Of a stretch of 64,000 nt of DNA, positions 44,777-54,557 are shown piece after piece (the stretch's first letter is position 1; each line of letters starts with the position of its first letter). This DNA is from CAWUKT01 sp963923035 (GTDB lineage: Bacteria > Bacteroidota > Bacteroidia > J057 > JADKCL01). Under the pieces are notes generated by a model. It saw nothing but the letters and a program-made list of their open reading frames with translations, did no database searches and had not been told where the DNA came from. Both the position numbers and the translations under genes were made by a program. The stretch is from the NCBI GenBank assembly GCA_963923035.1, contig CAWUKT010000031.1, positions 4,371 to 68,370 of the forward strand. The letters run 5' to 3'.

Positions 44777-45130
44777 ATGTTGCTCCACCAGGAACTCAAT
44801 TGGCCGGAGGCTTGGAAGCCCTTGCTGCGCGCCCTCGACGAGGCCGGCTGGTGGCCCGAAGCAGAGCTCGATGCTCCTGACTGGGCCGTCAGGCCCATTC
44901 TTCGCTTGCGCAACGAGTTGGGGCATTGCTGCCACCTGGCATTTTTTCGGGAGCCAATTTGGTGCGGAAATTCCCGGCAGCAAGCCGGGTTGACCATCGC
45001 CGGACTCAGCCGAGAGTACCCGGAGAGCCGTGCTGCTGCCGAACAGACCACCTTATTGCTCACGACCGACTGGGAAAGCCAGGTAGAAGAGTGGATTGGG
45101 ACGCTTGCGGTCCACCCTTTTGAAACTTGA
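44777..45130 (+). CDS. Small protein of unknown function, 117 residues
   Basis: The frame is open from 44627, but the part before 44777 crosses the upstream terminator; the ATG at 44777 gives MLLHQELNWPEAWKPLLRAL. The protein is Trp-rich at its start, with three cysteines (GHCCHLAFF, IWCGN), and no signal or membrane segment. Codon use resembles the backbone. It is not recognised. It has almost no leader between the hairpin and the ATG, so its expression is unclear and may depend on read-through. Confidence 0.6.
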   Translation: MLLHQELNWPEAWKPLLRALDEAGWWPEAELDAPDWAVRPILRLRNELGHCCHLAFFREPIWCGNSRQQAGLTIAGLSREYPESRAAAEQTTLLLTTDWESQVEEWIGTLAVHPFET

Positions 45131-45198
45131 CAAGATGTTCATAAACAATCCTTTCCACTTTCATTTCCTTTATCGTATTTTCGCCGCAAATCAGTAAC

Positions 45199-46056
45199 AT
45201 GAACAAGGTCACTTCGATCGCTGAATTGCAGGAAATCTCCACCCAGGTCCGCCGGGACATCCTTCGGATGGTCCACGCCGTCCAGTCTGGCCACCCAGGC
45301 GGCTCCCTTGGATGCACTGAATTCTTCGTCAGCCTTTACTTCAACCAACTGGACCACGACCCCACCAACTTTGCGATGGACGGAGTCGGCCAGGACGTTT
45401 TTTTCCTCTCCAATGGCCATATCTCCCCGGTTTGGTACAGCGTACTGGCCCGGTCGGGATACTTCCCCGTGGAGGAACTCGCCACTTTCCGCAAGATCGA
45501 CTCGCGGCTCCAGGGGCACCCCGCCACGAAAGAAGGGCTGGAAGGCGTCCGCGTCGCTTCGGGCTCGCTGGGACAAGGCATGAGCGTGGCATTGGGAGCG
45601 GCCCTCGCCAAGCGTCTGAACAAGGACGACAAATTGGTCTACTCCCTCCACGGCGACGGTGAATTGCAGGAAGGGCAGATCTGGGAGGCCGTCATGTTTG
45701 CTGCCCACCACAAGGTCGACAACCTCATCGCGACCATTGACCGGAACAACCAACAGATCGACGGGAATACCGAAGATGTCATGGCCTTGGGTGAATTGCG
45801 GCCCAAATTCGAGGCCTTTGGCTGGGAAGTGCTGGATATGGACGGGCACAATTTTGAAGACATTTTTGCAACGTTGGAAAAAGCCCGGAGCCTCACCGGC
45901 CAGGGCAAGCCGATCTGCATCATCATGAATACCGTGATGGGTCAGGGAGTCGATTTCATGTCGGGGACCCACAAATGGCACGGAAAAGCTCCCAACGATG
46001 AACAATTCGCCACCGCAATGGCACAACTTCCCGAAACCAAATTGGGTGATTACTGA
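45199..46056 (+). CDS. Transketolase, N-terminal (thiamine-binding) subunit
   Basis: 285 residues forming the first half of a split transketolase. TPP motif GDGELQEGQIWEAVMFAAHHKVDNLIATIDRNN (GDG at 152-154, NN near 183), and the conserved GHPGGSLG, SNGHISPVWY and SGSLGQGMSVALGAALA. It moves two-carbon units between sugar phosphates in the pentose phosphate pathway. The C-terminal subunit follows 6 bases on. Split transketolases are common in Bacteroidota and archaea. Confidence 0.95.
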   Translation: MNKVTSIAELQEISTQVRRDILRMVHAVQSGHPGGSLGCTEFFVSLYFNQLDHDPTNFAMDGVGQDVFFLSNGHISPVWYSVLARSGYFPVEELATFRKIDSRLQGHPATKEGLEGVRVASGSLGQGMSVALGAALAKRLNKDDKLVYSLHGDGELQEGQIWEAVMFAAHHKVDNLIATIDRNNQQIDGNTEDVMALGELRPKFEAFGWEVLDMDGHNFEDIFATLEKARSLTGQGKPICIIMNTVMGQGVDFMSGTHKWHGKAPNDEQFATAMAQLPETKLGDY

Positions 46057-46062
46057 TAGAGG

Positions 46063-47025
46063 ATGATGAAAAAATACGAATCCATCGGAAAGAAAGACAC
46101 CCGCTCAGGATTTGGGCAGGGCTTGTTGGAGTTGGGGCGGAACAATGAAAATGTCGTGGCCATGTGTGCGGACCTGACGGGTTCGCTCAAGATGACCGAC
46201 TTTCAAAATGAGTTCCCCGATCGCTTTTACCAGGTCGGCATCTCCGAAGCCAATATGATCGGCCTCGCGGCCGGTCTCACCATTGGCGGGAAGATTCCCT
46301 TCACGGGTACCTTCGCGAACTTCGCGACCAGCCGCGTCTACGACCAGGTCCGTCAGTCGGTCGCCTACTCAGGCAAAAACGTCAAAATTTGCGCTTCCCA
46401 CGCGGGCCTCACCCTCGGGGAAGACGGTGCCACCCACCAGGTGCTGGAAGACATCGGCATGATGCGGATGTTGCCGGGCATGGCCGTGATCGTTCCCTGC
46501 GATTACCACCAGACCCGCCTCGCCACCCTGGCCGTGGCCGAACACCAGGGGCCGGTTTACCTCCGCTTTGGCCGTCCGAAATGGGATATTTTCACCCCGG
46601 CCGAGGACCCCACCTTTGAGATCGGCAAGGCCCAATTGCTGGCCGAAGGGACGGACGTCTCGATCTTTGCCTGTGGCCACCTCGTTTGGAATTCGTTGAA
46701 GGCCGCCGAGGTCCTGGCCGAAGAAGGAATTTCCGCCGAAGTCATCAATATCCACACGATCAAGCCCTTGGACGAAGCCGCCATTCTGACCAGCGCCCGC
46801 AAGACGGGAGCCGTCGTATCGGCTGAAGAGCACATGCGCAACGGAGGTTTGGGAGATGCAGTGGCCCAGGTATTGGGACGCTTTGCCCCGACCCCGCAGG
46901 AATACGTAGCGGTGAATGACAAGTTTGGGGAGAGCGGAAAGCCCGTGGAACTCCTCGACAAATACGGTCTGAGCGTCGCCCACGTCGTGGAAGCCGCCAA
47001 AGCTGCGATCGCCCGGAAGGCCTGA
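46063..47025 (+). CDS. Transketolase, C-terminal (pyrimidine-binding) subunit
   Basis: 320 residues forming the second half of transketolase. GISEANMIGLAAGLTIGGKIPFTGTFANFATSRVYDQVRQSVAYSG contains the catalytic Glu of the Pyr domain; LTLGEDGATHQVLEDIGMMR and the C-terminal domain (INIHTIKPLDEAAILTSARKTGAVVSAEEHMRNGGLG) complete the family pattern. It forms a tetramer with the N-terminal subunit. Start at 46063 or the ATG one codon later. Its stop is 3 bases from the stop of the converging T9SS gene. Confidence 0.95.
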   Translation: MMKKYESIGKKDTRSGFGQGLLELGRNNENVVAMCADLTGSLKMTDFQNEFPDRFYQVGISEANMIGLAAGLTIGGKIPFTGTFANFATSRVYDQVRQSVAYSGKNVKICASHAGLTLGEDGATHQVLEDIGMMRMLPGMAVIVPCDYHQTRLATLAVAEHQGPVYLRFGRPKWDIFTPAEDPTFEIGKAQLLAEGTDVSIFACGHLVWNSLKAAEVLAEEGISAEVINIHTIKPLDEAAILTSARKTGAVVSAEEHMRNGGLGDAVAQVLGRFAPTPQEYVAVNDKFGESGKPVELLDKYGLSVAHVVEAAKAAIARKA

Positions 47026-47028
47026 TCG

Positions 47029-50000
47029 CTAGCGTTTCAAAATCACATATCCGGAATAATTGCCCTCTTCCCCCAGGTCGAGGGTATAGTAGTAGGTGTC
47101 ATCGGTCAGATTGTCACCGTCCCACTCATTTTCGTAGCTGTTCGAAGCATACACCTGGTTGCCCCAGCGGTTGAAGACCGTGAAGCGCCGGGTGCCATAA
47201 TCTTCGATGCCCCGGATGACGAAGCGGTCGTTGACTTCATCGCCATTGGGAGAGAAGCCCGTAGGGATAGCCAACGCATTGACAATGAGGAGGACCTCGT
47301 CCGATTTGGTGGGGCAACTGCCATTGGAGGTGGTCCAGGTGAAGGTATATTCGCCGGGGAGGAGGTTGTCGAGGGAAGAGGAGGGAGCAGTCGGGGAAAT
47401 GATCGTTGGACCGGCCGGACTTACGGTCCAGAGGCCCGTGCCCACGGCGGGTGCATTGCCGCTCAGGCTGACTTCCGCGCTGGCGCTGACGACCATGTCA
47501 GCCCCGGCATCGGGGTCCGAAGGGGCCGCGTCGATGTCAAAATCGACTTGCGCCGTGTCCCGACAGCCGTTGCTGTCGGCATAGGCATACGCAATGGCGT
47601 ACGTTCCCGCCCCAATTTGGGCCGGATCGAGCACGTTTCCGGTCAGGGGCCCGCCAATGAACTGGCCACCGCCGGGACTGATGACGAGGAAGTCGGCCCC
47701 ATCGCTTTCGCAGTAGAGGGAATCCACACCATTGATGCTAACAGTGGGAATCGGGAACATGTCGATGGTGATGCTCGTGGAATCCGAGCAACCCGCGGCA
47801 TTGGAGAGGGTCACGGAATAGGTTCCGCTTTGGGTGGCCGAGAAGGTCGGGTTTGTGGAGCCATCCTGCCACAGGTAACTGGTGGCGGTTCCGGGATCGA
47901 GCATCAGCGTCTGAGATCCGCAGAAGCTGGTATCGGCGCCGAGATCGGCTGTGGGAGGAGCCACCTGGGTGACCAAAATGGTATCGCTGCCACTGCAATT
48001 TCCTGCGACCATGTCCACGGTATAAATCCCGCCACTGCTGACAGTGGTGGCATTACCCGTATCCCCATTCGACCACACATACGACTGCGCAACTACCTGA
48101 CTCACCAATTCCACCGAATCTCCCACGCAAAACCCCGTATCCGTAGCCAGGGCCACCGAAAACACGGTTTCATCCACCCAAATGGTATCAAATTCCGAGC
48201 AAACGACTCCTGACATGGCTTCCGGGAAGGAAAATGTTTCCAGCACGTATTGGCCGCCGCTGGTGACGAAGGTCGAGGCGCTGGTATCGCCGTTGGACCA
48301 GAGGAAGGTCGCGCAATCCATACACGAACTGGGGGCGAGGGCAAGGGTATCGCCTTCACACAATTCGCCGAGGCTGTCCAGGGTTGCATTCGGTGGGAAC
48401 CACACTTCGATAACGACGGTATCCGAAGCGGTACAGCCAAATTGGTCCTGGACCTTGACCAGGTAACTGGAGGCGGAATTGACGGTGATGGTGGGATTGG
48501 AGCCCAGGGAGGTCATGCCCACCGACCATTGGTAGCCGGAAAAATTGCCGGGTGAGAGGGTATAGGGAAGGTTTTCGCAGATCGTGGTATCGGGGCCTAA
48601 GTCCGGTTGAGGAGCGGAAATGAGGGCAATGGGGAACGAAACGGGGTATATTTCTCCGCAACTGGGGGAGCTGAAATACTCGACCAGAATGGTCATTGAG
48701 TTAGAAAATGGCCCTGCCTCAAGTTGGAGGAGCCCCGCATTGCCGGGAACCGGATTGCCTAATGGGTTGCCGGTGGCGCTGTCGATCAGGGCGTAGGAAA
48801 ATGCGGGGTCGGAATTGGGAATGGAAAACACGACGGTGTCCTGCCCACAAATCGAGGTGGCGGAAGTCGTCACCTGGCCAACGGTAGTGGTCGGGCAGCT
48901 CAATTTCCCCATCCAGATATTTTGCTGTCCACTTGCCGGCAATTGGAGGCCGGCAGCGTTTTGGAAATTGACGAGGTTGCTGGAATAATTGCCGCCGGTA
49001 TACACCCCGTCGCTCTCCACCTCCAGACCGCGGGCTCCCATGCTCTGCGAGTTATAGGCAAATGTGAACCACCCCAAATAGCTTCCTTGCAGGTCGAAAC
49101 TGGCGACCACACTCAATACATTCCCCGGGTTGGCGGCGGAGCTTCCCGGTGCGAAATGCAGGGAATCCTCGGCCTGGGCCGAGACGTAGAGCAAATCGTC
49201 GGGTCCAAGGTCGATTTCCAGGAAACCATCCCGGCTGCTGCCGTTGGCGGTGCCCCCGTAGGCGTACGCCCACTGACACTGGCCATTCGCCCCGGAAAAG
49301 CTGGCCATCCAGCCATCTTCCGACCCGGTCGTCCCCAATTGCCAGTTGTTGCCGAAGTCGACCGAGTCGGCGAGGGTGCCGACCGCGTAGACGACGCCAT
49401 TTCGGGCCACGAGGTCGGAGGGAAACTCGTCACCGGGCCCGCCGTAGCTTTCCAGCCAAAGTGGAGTTCCCGAAAGGTCGAGGGCCGTTAGGAAAATGTC
49501 CTGCATTTGGGCGGGTGCCGTGATGGCAGGGCCGAGGGGGAGGTAATTCGCGGTGGAATTGTCCAAGGTCCCCGAAAAATAGATACGGTTGGCATCGGTG
49601 GTCATCCCTGAGACCGTCAGCGGGCCGGGGCTGAATATTCCCCGCAACCAGACGGGGTTTCCGGATTGACGGGCCAGGGCCAGAACAAAGACGTTTTCCT
49701 GCGCTGGAGATGAATTGATGGTCTGGGAACCCGCCGTCAGCGTGCCCTGGAAGACCCCGGCGACGATCACGAGGGTGTCCCGGACTTCAATCTCGCGCAC
49801 CTCGCTGGAATTGTTGCCGGCGGGCTTGAAGTTCCACTGGTGCTGGAAATTGGAGTCGAGGCAAGTCACCCACGCAGAAACCCCTATATTGGAATTTTCC
49901 ATCCAAATGGGCGCGACCAGGCTGCCGGAGACATCGAGTGAATCTTCGAAGCTCCCCCCGATAAAGATATTTTCATTGTCATCAATGGCCACATCTTCGG

Positions 50001-50304
50001 CGAAACTCTCCTCAGAAGCGGGGAAACTGGCGACGTTCAAAATATTTCCCTGGGGATCGAATGAAAAGACGAAAGGTTCTATTTGGCCGGGAGAATAGGG
50101 GACCGGACCATTCGCATTCAGACTGAGGGGTTGAGAAAAAGACCCTGCGGCCACACCAAATCCACCTTGGTCCGTGAAATCCAAGCCGGAAATTGTTTCC
50201 GTACCATTGCTACTGGCAGAAAACGTCCAATCCCATTCCTGACCCTTCGCTTTTTCCACAAGCAACGAAAGCGCCAGGACCAGTATGATCCGTGCAGGCC
50301 ACAT
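47029..50304 (-). CDS. T9SS type B (gliding C-terminal domain) surface protein
   Basis: 1091 residues. Signal peptide 1-22 (MWPARIILVLALSLLVEKAKGQ). The N-terminal half is a beta-propeller-like region of SBBP-like repeats (NENIFIGGSFEDSLDV, GVVYAVGTLADSVDFG, DGVYTGGNYSSNLV). It is followed by several Ig/SprB-like modules (LGPDTTICENLPY, LGADTSFCGSQTLMLD) at about 560-1000. The last 85 residues, from IPTGFSPNGDEVNDRFVIRG to YSGYVILKR, are the type B T9SS sorting domain. Likely an adhesin on the cell surface. No cargo enzyme domain is seen. Confidence 0.93.
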   Translation of the reverse strand: MWPARIILVLALSLLVEKAKGQEWDWTFSASSNGTETISGLDFTDQGGFGVAAGSFSQPLSLNANGPVPYSPGQIEPFVFSFDPQGNILNVASFPASEESFAEDVAIDDNENIFIGGSFEDSLDVSGSLVAPIWMENSNIGVSAWVTCLDSNFQHQWNFKPAGNNSSEVREIEVRDTLVIVAGVFQGTLTAGSQTINSSPAQENVFVLALARQSGNPVWLRGIFSPGPLTVSGMTTDANRIYFSGTLDNSTANYLPLGPAITAPAQMQDIFLTALDLSGTPLWLESYGGPGDEFPSDLVARNGVVYAVGTLADSVDFGNNWQLGTTGSEDGWMASFSGANGQCQWAYAYGGTANGSSRDGFLEIDLGPDDLLYVSAQAEDSLHFAPGSSAANPGNVLSVVASFDLQGSYLGWFTFAYNSQSMGARGLEVESDGVYTGGNYSSNLVNFQNAAGLQLPASGQQNIWMGKLSCPTTTVGQVTTSATSICGQDTVVFSIPNSDPAFSYALIDSATGNPLGNPVPGNAGLLQLEAGPFSNSMTILVEYFSSPSCGEIYPVSFPIALISAPQPDLGPDTTICENLPYTLSPGNFSGYQWSVGMTSLGSNPTITVNSASSYLVKVQDQFGCTASDTVVIEVWFPPNATLDSLGELCEGDTLALAPSSCMDCATFLWSNGDTSASTFVTSGGQYVLETFSFPEAMSGVVCSEFDTIWVDETVFSVALATDTGFCVGDSVELVSQVVAQSYVWSNGDTGNATTVSSGGIYTVDMVAGNCSGSDTILVTQVAPPTADLGADTSFCGSQTLMLDPGTATSYLWQDGSTNPTFSATQSGTYSVTLSNAAGCSDSTSITIDMFPIPTVSINGVDSLYCESDGADFLVISPGGGQFIGGPLTGNVLDPAQIGAGTYAIAYAYADSNGCRDTAQVDFDIDAAPSDPDAGADMVVSASAEVSLSGNAPAVGTGLWTVSPAGPTIISPTAPSSSLDNLLPGEYTFTWTTSNGSCPTKSDEVLLIVNALAIPTGFSPNGDEVNDRFVIRGIEDYGTRRFTVFNRWGNQVYASNSYENEWDGDNLTDDTYYYTLDLGEEGNYSGYVILKR

Positions 50305-50598
50305 GTTTTACTACTCAAATTTTAAATACTAGAGCTTTTTCTTCTGTAACTCTAACCAATGATGCTAATTCAAAATAGCGAAAATATCTTCGCAAATCGA
50401 GCCCCGAACGATAGAAAATTTTACGAGGAGGGATGTTGGGGGGCAAAAAAACAGAATCACCTGCTCCATTGACCGACGAAAAGGGGAAGAAACCTGTAAT
50501 TCTCCCAGATTTATTATCTTGGTAATGATTCGATTCCGATCATTATTGTAGTGCCTGGGACATTCTTTTAAAAATCACTCATTATCGCTCGCGCGTTT
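50305..50598. other. Intergenic region between divergent T9SS genes with a 7-bp dyad
   Basis: No gene. TAATGAT-N9-ATCATTA (50523-50529 with 50539-50545) is a perfect 7-bp dyad about 55 bases before the plus-strand ATG and may be an operator. On the minus strand CTATTTTG near 50375 is one base short of the -7 consensus and could serve the type B protein. Confidence 0.35.
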
Positions 50599-52494
50599 AT
50601 GAAAAGTCAGCTTATACCCCTGTTGATCGGACTTATTGTCAGCATATTGGGATTCAACCAGCCACAACTCAAGGCCCAAAGTGGTGGGCCCGACGACTTT
50701 GGCTATACCTGGTTGACTTCTGATGCCCCTACCGGTCCTGAATTCCGATGGGTGGACCTTCCCAGTCTGCCCAATGCCGTCCTTCAGTCCGGACTCGACG
50801 ATGAAAATTCAATCGGTCCCATCCCCTTGGGCTTTGATTTTCGGTATTTCTGGCGGGATCAGAACTCCATTACCGTGGGCTCCAATGGCTGGCTGGGATT
50901 TGACTATGTCCCCAACCTCAGCTGGTGTTTTCAAAGCCTCCCTTCTGCGAACAATACCCCCAACAATATCCTGGCGCCTTTGATGGTCGACCTCAACTTT
51001 GGCACCAAGTACCCCACTCTCCCCAATCCGGGAGAAGTCTGGTTTTGGACCAACCAGGCCGATTCAGCCATCATTTCTTACCACGACGCGCCCTTTTGGA
51101 AGGACGACCAGAGTGGCACGGCGCCGCCCGACTGGGGCGGGGGAAATACCTTCCAGATCATTCTGGACGCCTCCGACAGCAGCATCACTTATCAGTACCT
51201 CCATCTCGACGATGCCCTGTTCATCAACTACGCCATTTGCCCGCGGGACCTCATTGTCGGATACGAAGGGCCGACCGGGAAAATTGGGGACGAAATGTTC
51301 CGGGAAGTGGTCCCGGACGACAGCTTTACGATCCGGATTGTCCATCCGACGCAGGACACCTTTCAAGTCCAGGATGCTGCCCCCTTGTGGACCCTCACGC
51401 CCGAAAGCAAGGCCAAGTTCGTCCTGGCCAATACCCCGGTGGACATCGAAACCCAGGTCTCCAACCTCGGCAATGCACCCCTGGACTCCGGCACGATCGT
51501 CACCCACCGGATCTTTGACCCCCAATTCAATTTCATCTGGTTCCGCCGCGACACCCTGGAATCGGTGGCCCCGGGCACAGTTGTCCCAGTGGAGCCCACG
51601 TATTCTTCCGGCCTGACCAAGACCGGAGGGCATTTTGTCCGAACCTCCGTCCAGGCCGCCGCCGATCCCAATACGCTCAACAACGACCTGTTTACGGAGT
51701 TGAACGTGGTGGCAGATACGGGAAATCAGTTCCAGCTCAGTTATGCCACGGGTGGTCAGCCCATTACAGAACTGGCGTTTCCGGGCAGCATCGGGGACTA
51801 TGGCGCGGGTATTTTCATCGATTATCCCTACCACGACATCAAAATTCGGGCGGTGGAAGTCTTCATTGCGGGTGATGGAAACGTCAATACCCCTATGCCG
51901 GTCGGCTTTCGGCTGGACCTGTACGCAGATGGGTTGAATGGCCCCGGTCCCCAGTTGGCATCTGAATTGGTGCCGTCCACGTCGGTGATCGAAGAGGATT
52001 GGAACCTGATCGAGTTTGACCCGCCCGTCGCGGTGGATTCCGGCCGCGTATTTGTCGGGTGGATCCAGGGGGGAGATGGCGTGGGCATCGGGGTGGAAAC
52101 CGAATCGCCGATTTCCCGGCGGAGTTATGAGATCATCAATGGGCAGTGGGCGCCTTTTCGGAGGAATAATTTGGAGGAACTGCTCCTAAAGGTCCACGCC
52201 GAGCGGACTTTGGTGGGGAGGGAAAAGCCGGTGGAACGCGGTTGGTCGGTGGAAATCACTCCGAATCCCAGCCGGGGAGAGGCCGTGGTGATTTGGGACC
52301 AGAAGCGGGCAGGTGCCATGAAAATGGAAGTTTTTGATATGCAGGGGAAAAGGGTGCTGGAAAAAAAGTGGCCCCAAAGAGGCCCGGGAATTTACCGGGA
52401 GAAACTATCAGCTGAACTGTCGCCCGGAGTCTTCACGGTGATTTTTTCCAATAAATGGGGACGATCCTCTCAAAAGTGGGTACTAATGGATTAG
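50599..52494 (+). CDS. T9SS type A protein, first of two tandem paralogues
   Basis: 631 residues. Signal peptide 1-26 (ends LKAQ). The N-terminal part (SGGPDDFGYTWLTSD, IGPIPLGFDFRYFWRDQNSITVGSNGWLGFDY) aligns with the next protein. The middle holds a CARDB-like sandwich (VSNLGNAPLDSGTIV), and a jelly-roll-like module runs from about 400-530. The last 80 residues (ITPNPSRGEAVVIWD... QKWVLMD) are a T9SS sorting domain. No enzyme motif. The repeated YTW...WLGFD/WLSFD layout is seen in secreted proteins of this phylum with peptidase neighbours; the role is unknown. Confidence 0.9.
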   Translation: MKSQLIPLLIGLIVSILGFNQPQLKAQSGGPDDFGYTWLTSDAPTGPEFRWVDLPSLPNAVLQSGLDDENSIGPIPLGFDFRYFWRDQNSITVGSNGWLGFDYVPNLSWCFQSLPSANNTPNNILAPLMVDLNFGTKYPTLPNPGEVWFWTNQADSAIISYHDAPFWKDDQSGTAPPDWGGGNTFQIILDASDSSITYQYLHLDDALFINYAICPRDLIVGYEGPTGKIGDEMFREVVPDDSFTIRIVHPTQDTFQVQDAAPLWTLTPESKAKFVLANTPVDIETQVSNLGNAPLDSGTIVTHRIFDPQFNFIWFRRDTLESVAPGTVVPVEPTYSSGLTKTGGHFVRTSVQAAADPNTLNNDLFTELNVVADTGNQFQLSYATGGQPITELAFPGSIGDYGAGIFIDYPYHDIKIRAVEVFIAGDGNVNTPMPVGFRLDLYADGLNGPGPQLASELVPSTSVIEEDWNLIEFDPPVAVDSGRVFVGWIQGGDGVGIGVETESPISRRSYEIINGQWAPFRRNNLEELLLKVHAERTLVGREKPVERGWSVEITPNPSRGEAVVIWDQKRAGAMKMEVFDMQGKRVLEKKWPQRGPGIYREKLSAELSPGVFTVIFSNKWGRSSQKWVLMD

Positions 52495-52501
52495 GGAAAG
52501 G

Positions 52502-52531
52502 TTGAATTATACCGGTCAAGTCTTAACTTTG
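52502..52531 (+). promoter_or_regulatory. Promoter of the second tandem T9SS gene
   Basis: TTG (52502-52504), a 19-base spacer, and TAACTTTG (52524-52531), an exact match to the Bacteroidota consensus. The leader to the ATG at 52574 is about 36 bases. It lies in the 79-base gap after the first paralogue. Confidence 0.75.
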
Positions 52532-52573
52532 TTTCTTTGGATCAATTCAGAGATTACAAAAATCCATTTCGGT

Positions 52574-54448
52574 ATGAGAAAACCTTTACTATTTGCACTT
52601 TGCCTCCTTATCTGCAGTGCGTTCACGATGCCGGTCTTCGCAGGCCAGGGCGGTCCTGACACCTACGGATACACATGGAAAGATTCTAACGAGCCAGACG
52701 TGAGCTTCACCTGGCTGGACATTACCCAGGTCAGCGGAGCCGTCAACGTTTCTGGTCTTGCTGACGACAACGCTGTTGGCCCCTTCGCAATGGGCTGGGA
52801 TTTCCACTACTACTGGACCGATTACGACATGATCAAGATCGGATCCAACGGTTGGTTGTCTTTCGACAACGTAGGTAACATTGCCGCCTGTTTCCCGACC
52901 ATTCCTGCTCAGGGTGGTGCTGGCGACAACATCATCGCTCCGTTCATGTCCGACGTGAACCTCTCTGACGCTACGGGCAACAACCCGGCTGAAGTTTGGT
53001 ACTGGTCCAACGGGGTCGATTCCTTCATCGTTCAGTACCGCGATTGCGGTTGGTGGACGAACGCCAACCCCGACTTCGTCGGTGACAACGACTTCCAGGT
53101 AGTATTTGATGGAACCGACTCTTCCATCACCTTTAACTACCTGAACGTAGATGCAGCTGCCTTCCCCGGCGGCGCGGGTTGCCCCACCTTCATGGAAATC
53201 GGTATCGAAAACCTGACCGGTAACTTCGGCCTCCAGGTCTTCAGCGGAACCACCGTTCCCCCGAGCAACTTCTCCATCAAGTTCATCTATCCCCCGACCG
53301 TTAGCTTCCAGGTTCCCGACGCCACGCCGGTATGGAACGCCAACGCCGAAAATGGCGGTCAGTTCTTCTTTACCAATGCCCCCATTTCCCTTGAATCCAA
53401 CATTGGCAACGTAGGTAGCGCCTCCGTAACGTCTTCGATCAACGTCACGGCTACGGTTGACTCCACCTCGAATGCCTCCTCGAATATCTTTACCGATGCC
53501 ATCACCCTGGACAGCTTGTCCTTCGGAGATGATACCACGGTAGCATTCCCCACCACAGCCGTCCTTCCCGATGCCCGCTCTTATTTCTTCAATGTGGACC
53601 TGTCCTCCACGGGTGATATCAACCCGTCGAACAACGGCAATACCACTGAGATTGTTGGGGTCGACCAAGGTCCGGCCGGTGGATACGTGCTGGATTACAC
53701 CGAAGGCGTACCGAACACGGGTCAGTTTACCTTCCTGAACTGGGCCGGTGGTGGCTCCGACGAAGGTGCTGCAGTTGAGTACGTGCCTCCGGGCTACCCC
53801 TTCACGATTGACTCAGTGCGCATCTGGCTGGCCCAGGACGGTGACAACAGCACCCCCTACCTCCACGGATGTACCATTGAAATCCTCGACGGCCCCGACG
53901 GCAACGTTTTGGCTTCCGACTCCTTCCCCCCGAGTGCCCTGAACGATAACTCCTTCTCCAGTCTCGCCATGTCCACTCCCGTTGTCATTTCCTCGGGTGG
54001 ATTCGTCGTCTCCTGGTTGCAAGGTGGTAGCGACATCGCTCTCGCCCGTGAAGCGGACGGTCCGATTTCTCAGCGTACCTACGAAATCCTCGGTGGTGCT
54101 TGGGCTCCCTTCCGTGACAACACCGCTGAAGACCTGATCATCCAGGTAGTTGGTGGCAGCCCCGTTGCCATTGACGCTGGTGAAGTTGCTGGCATCGAGA
54201 TGACCGCTTACCCGAACCCGGTAACCGGCGCGCTCCTGAACGTTGATTACAGCGTAGAAGCCCTCTCCGATGTTGACTTCCGCGTCACCAACCTCATGGG
54301 CCAGACGGTTTGGGCCAAGACCCACACCCAAATCCCTGCCGGTCAGTACCGCTTCAATATCCAGACTGAACAACTCACCGATGGCGTTTACTTCCTCTCC
54401 ATGGAGCAAAATGGTCAGCGTGTAGTTCAAAAAATCGTGGTTGAATAA
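52574..54448 (+). CDS. T9SS type A protein, second tandem paralogue, codons biased as in highly expressed genes
   Basis: About 624 residues from ATG 52574, giving a signal peptide MRKPLLFALCLLICSAFTMPVFAG. The N-terminal 200 residues align with the upstream protein (GGPDTYGYTWKDSNEP, VGPFAMGWDFHYYW, IGSNGWLSFDN). A CARDB-like middle, a late jelly-roll-like region and a type A sorting domain (YPNPVTGALLNVDY ... VVQKIVVE) follow. Codons such as GGT, GCT, AAC, ATC and CGT are preferred, unlike the GC-rich first copy. With its exact promoter and strong terminator this looks like an abundant surface protein. Confidence 0.92.
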   Translation: MRKPLLFALCLLICSAFTMPVFAGQGGPDTYGYTWKDSNEPDVSFTWLDITQVSGAVNVSGLADDNAVGPFAMGWDFHYYWTDYDMIKIGSNGWLSFDNVGNIAACFPTIPAQGGAGDNIIAPFMSDVNLSDATGNNPAEVWYWSNGVDSFIVQYRDCGWWTNANPDFVGDNDFQVVFDGTDSSITFNYLNVDAAAFPGGAGCPTFMEIGIENLTGNFGLQVFSGTTVPPSNFSIKFIYPPTVSFQVPDATPVWNANAENGGQFFFTNAPISLESNIGNVGSASVTSSINVTATVDSTSNASSNIFTDAITLDSLSFGDDTTVAFPTTAVLPDARSYFFNVDLSSTGDINPSNNGNTTEIVGVDQGPAGGYVLDYTEGVPNTGQFTFLNWAGGGSDEGAAVEYVPPGYPFTIDSVRIWLAQDGDNSTPYLHGCTIEILDGPDGNVLASDSFPPSALNDNSFSSLAMSTPVVISSGGFVVSWLQGGSDIALAREADGPISQRTYEILGGAWAPFRDNTAEDLIIQVVGGSPVAIDAGEVAGIEMTAYPNPVTGALLNVDYSVEALSDVDFRVTNLMGQTVWAKTHTQIPAGQYRFNIQTEQLTDGVYFLSMEQNGQRVVQKIVVE

Positions 54449-54471
54449 ACCCGAAATAATTTATCCTGAAG

Positions 54472-54501
54472 AAAGGCTGCCCTGCGGGGTGGCCTTTTTT
54501 T
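54472..54501 (+). terminator. Rho-independent terminator
   Basis: 11-bp stem with two G-T pairs (54472-54482 with 54487-54497), followed by a run of seven T (54495-54501). It lies 24 bases beyond the second paralogue. Confidence 0.85.
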
Positions 54502-54557
54502 ATACCGGGAAATGAAAAAAGAAGGGTATGGATTTTTGATGGAAGGTAAAGGGATTC

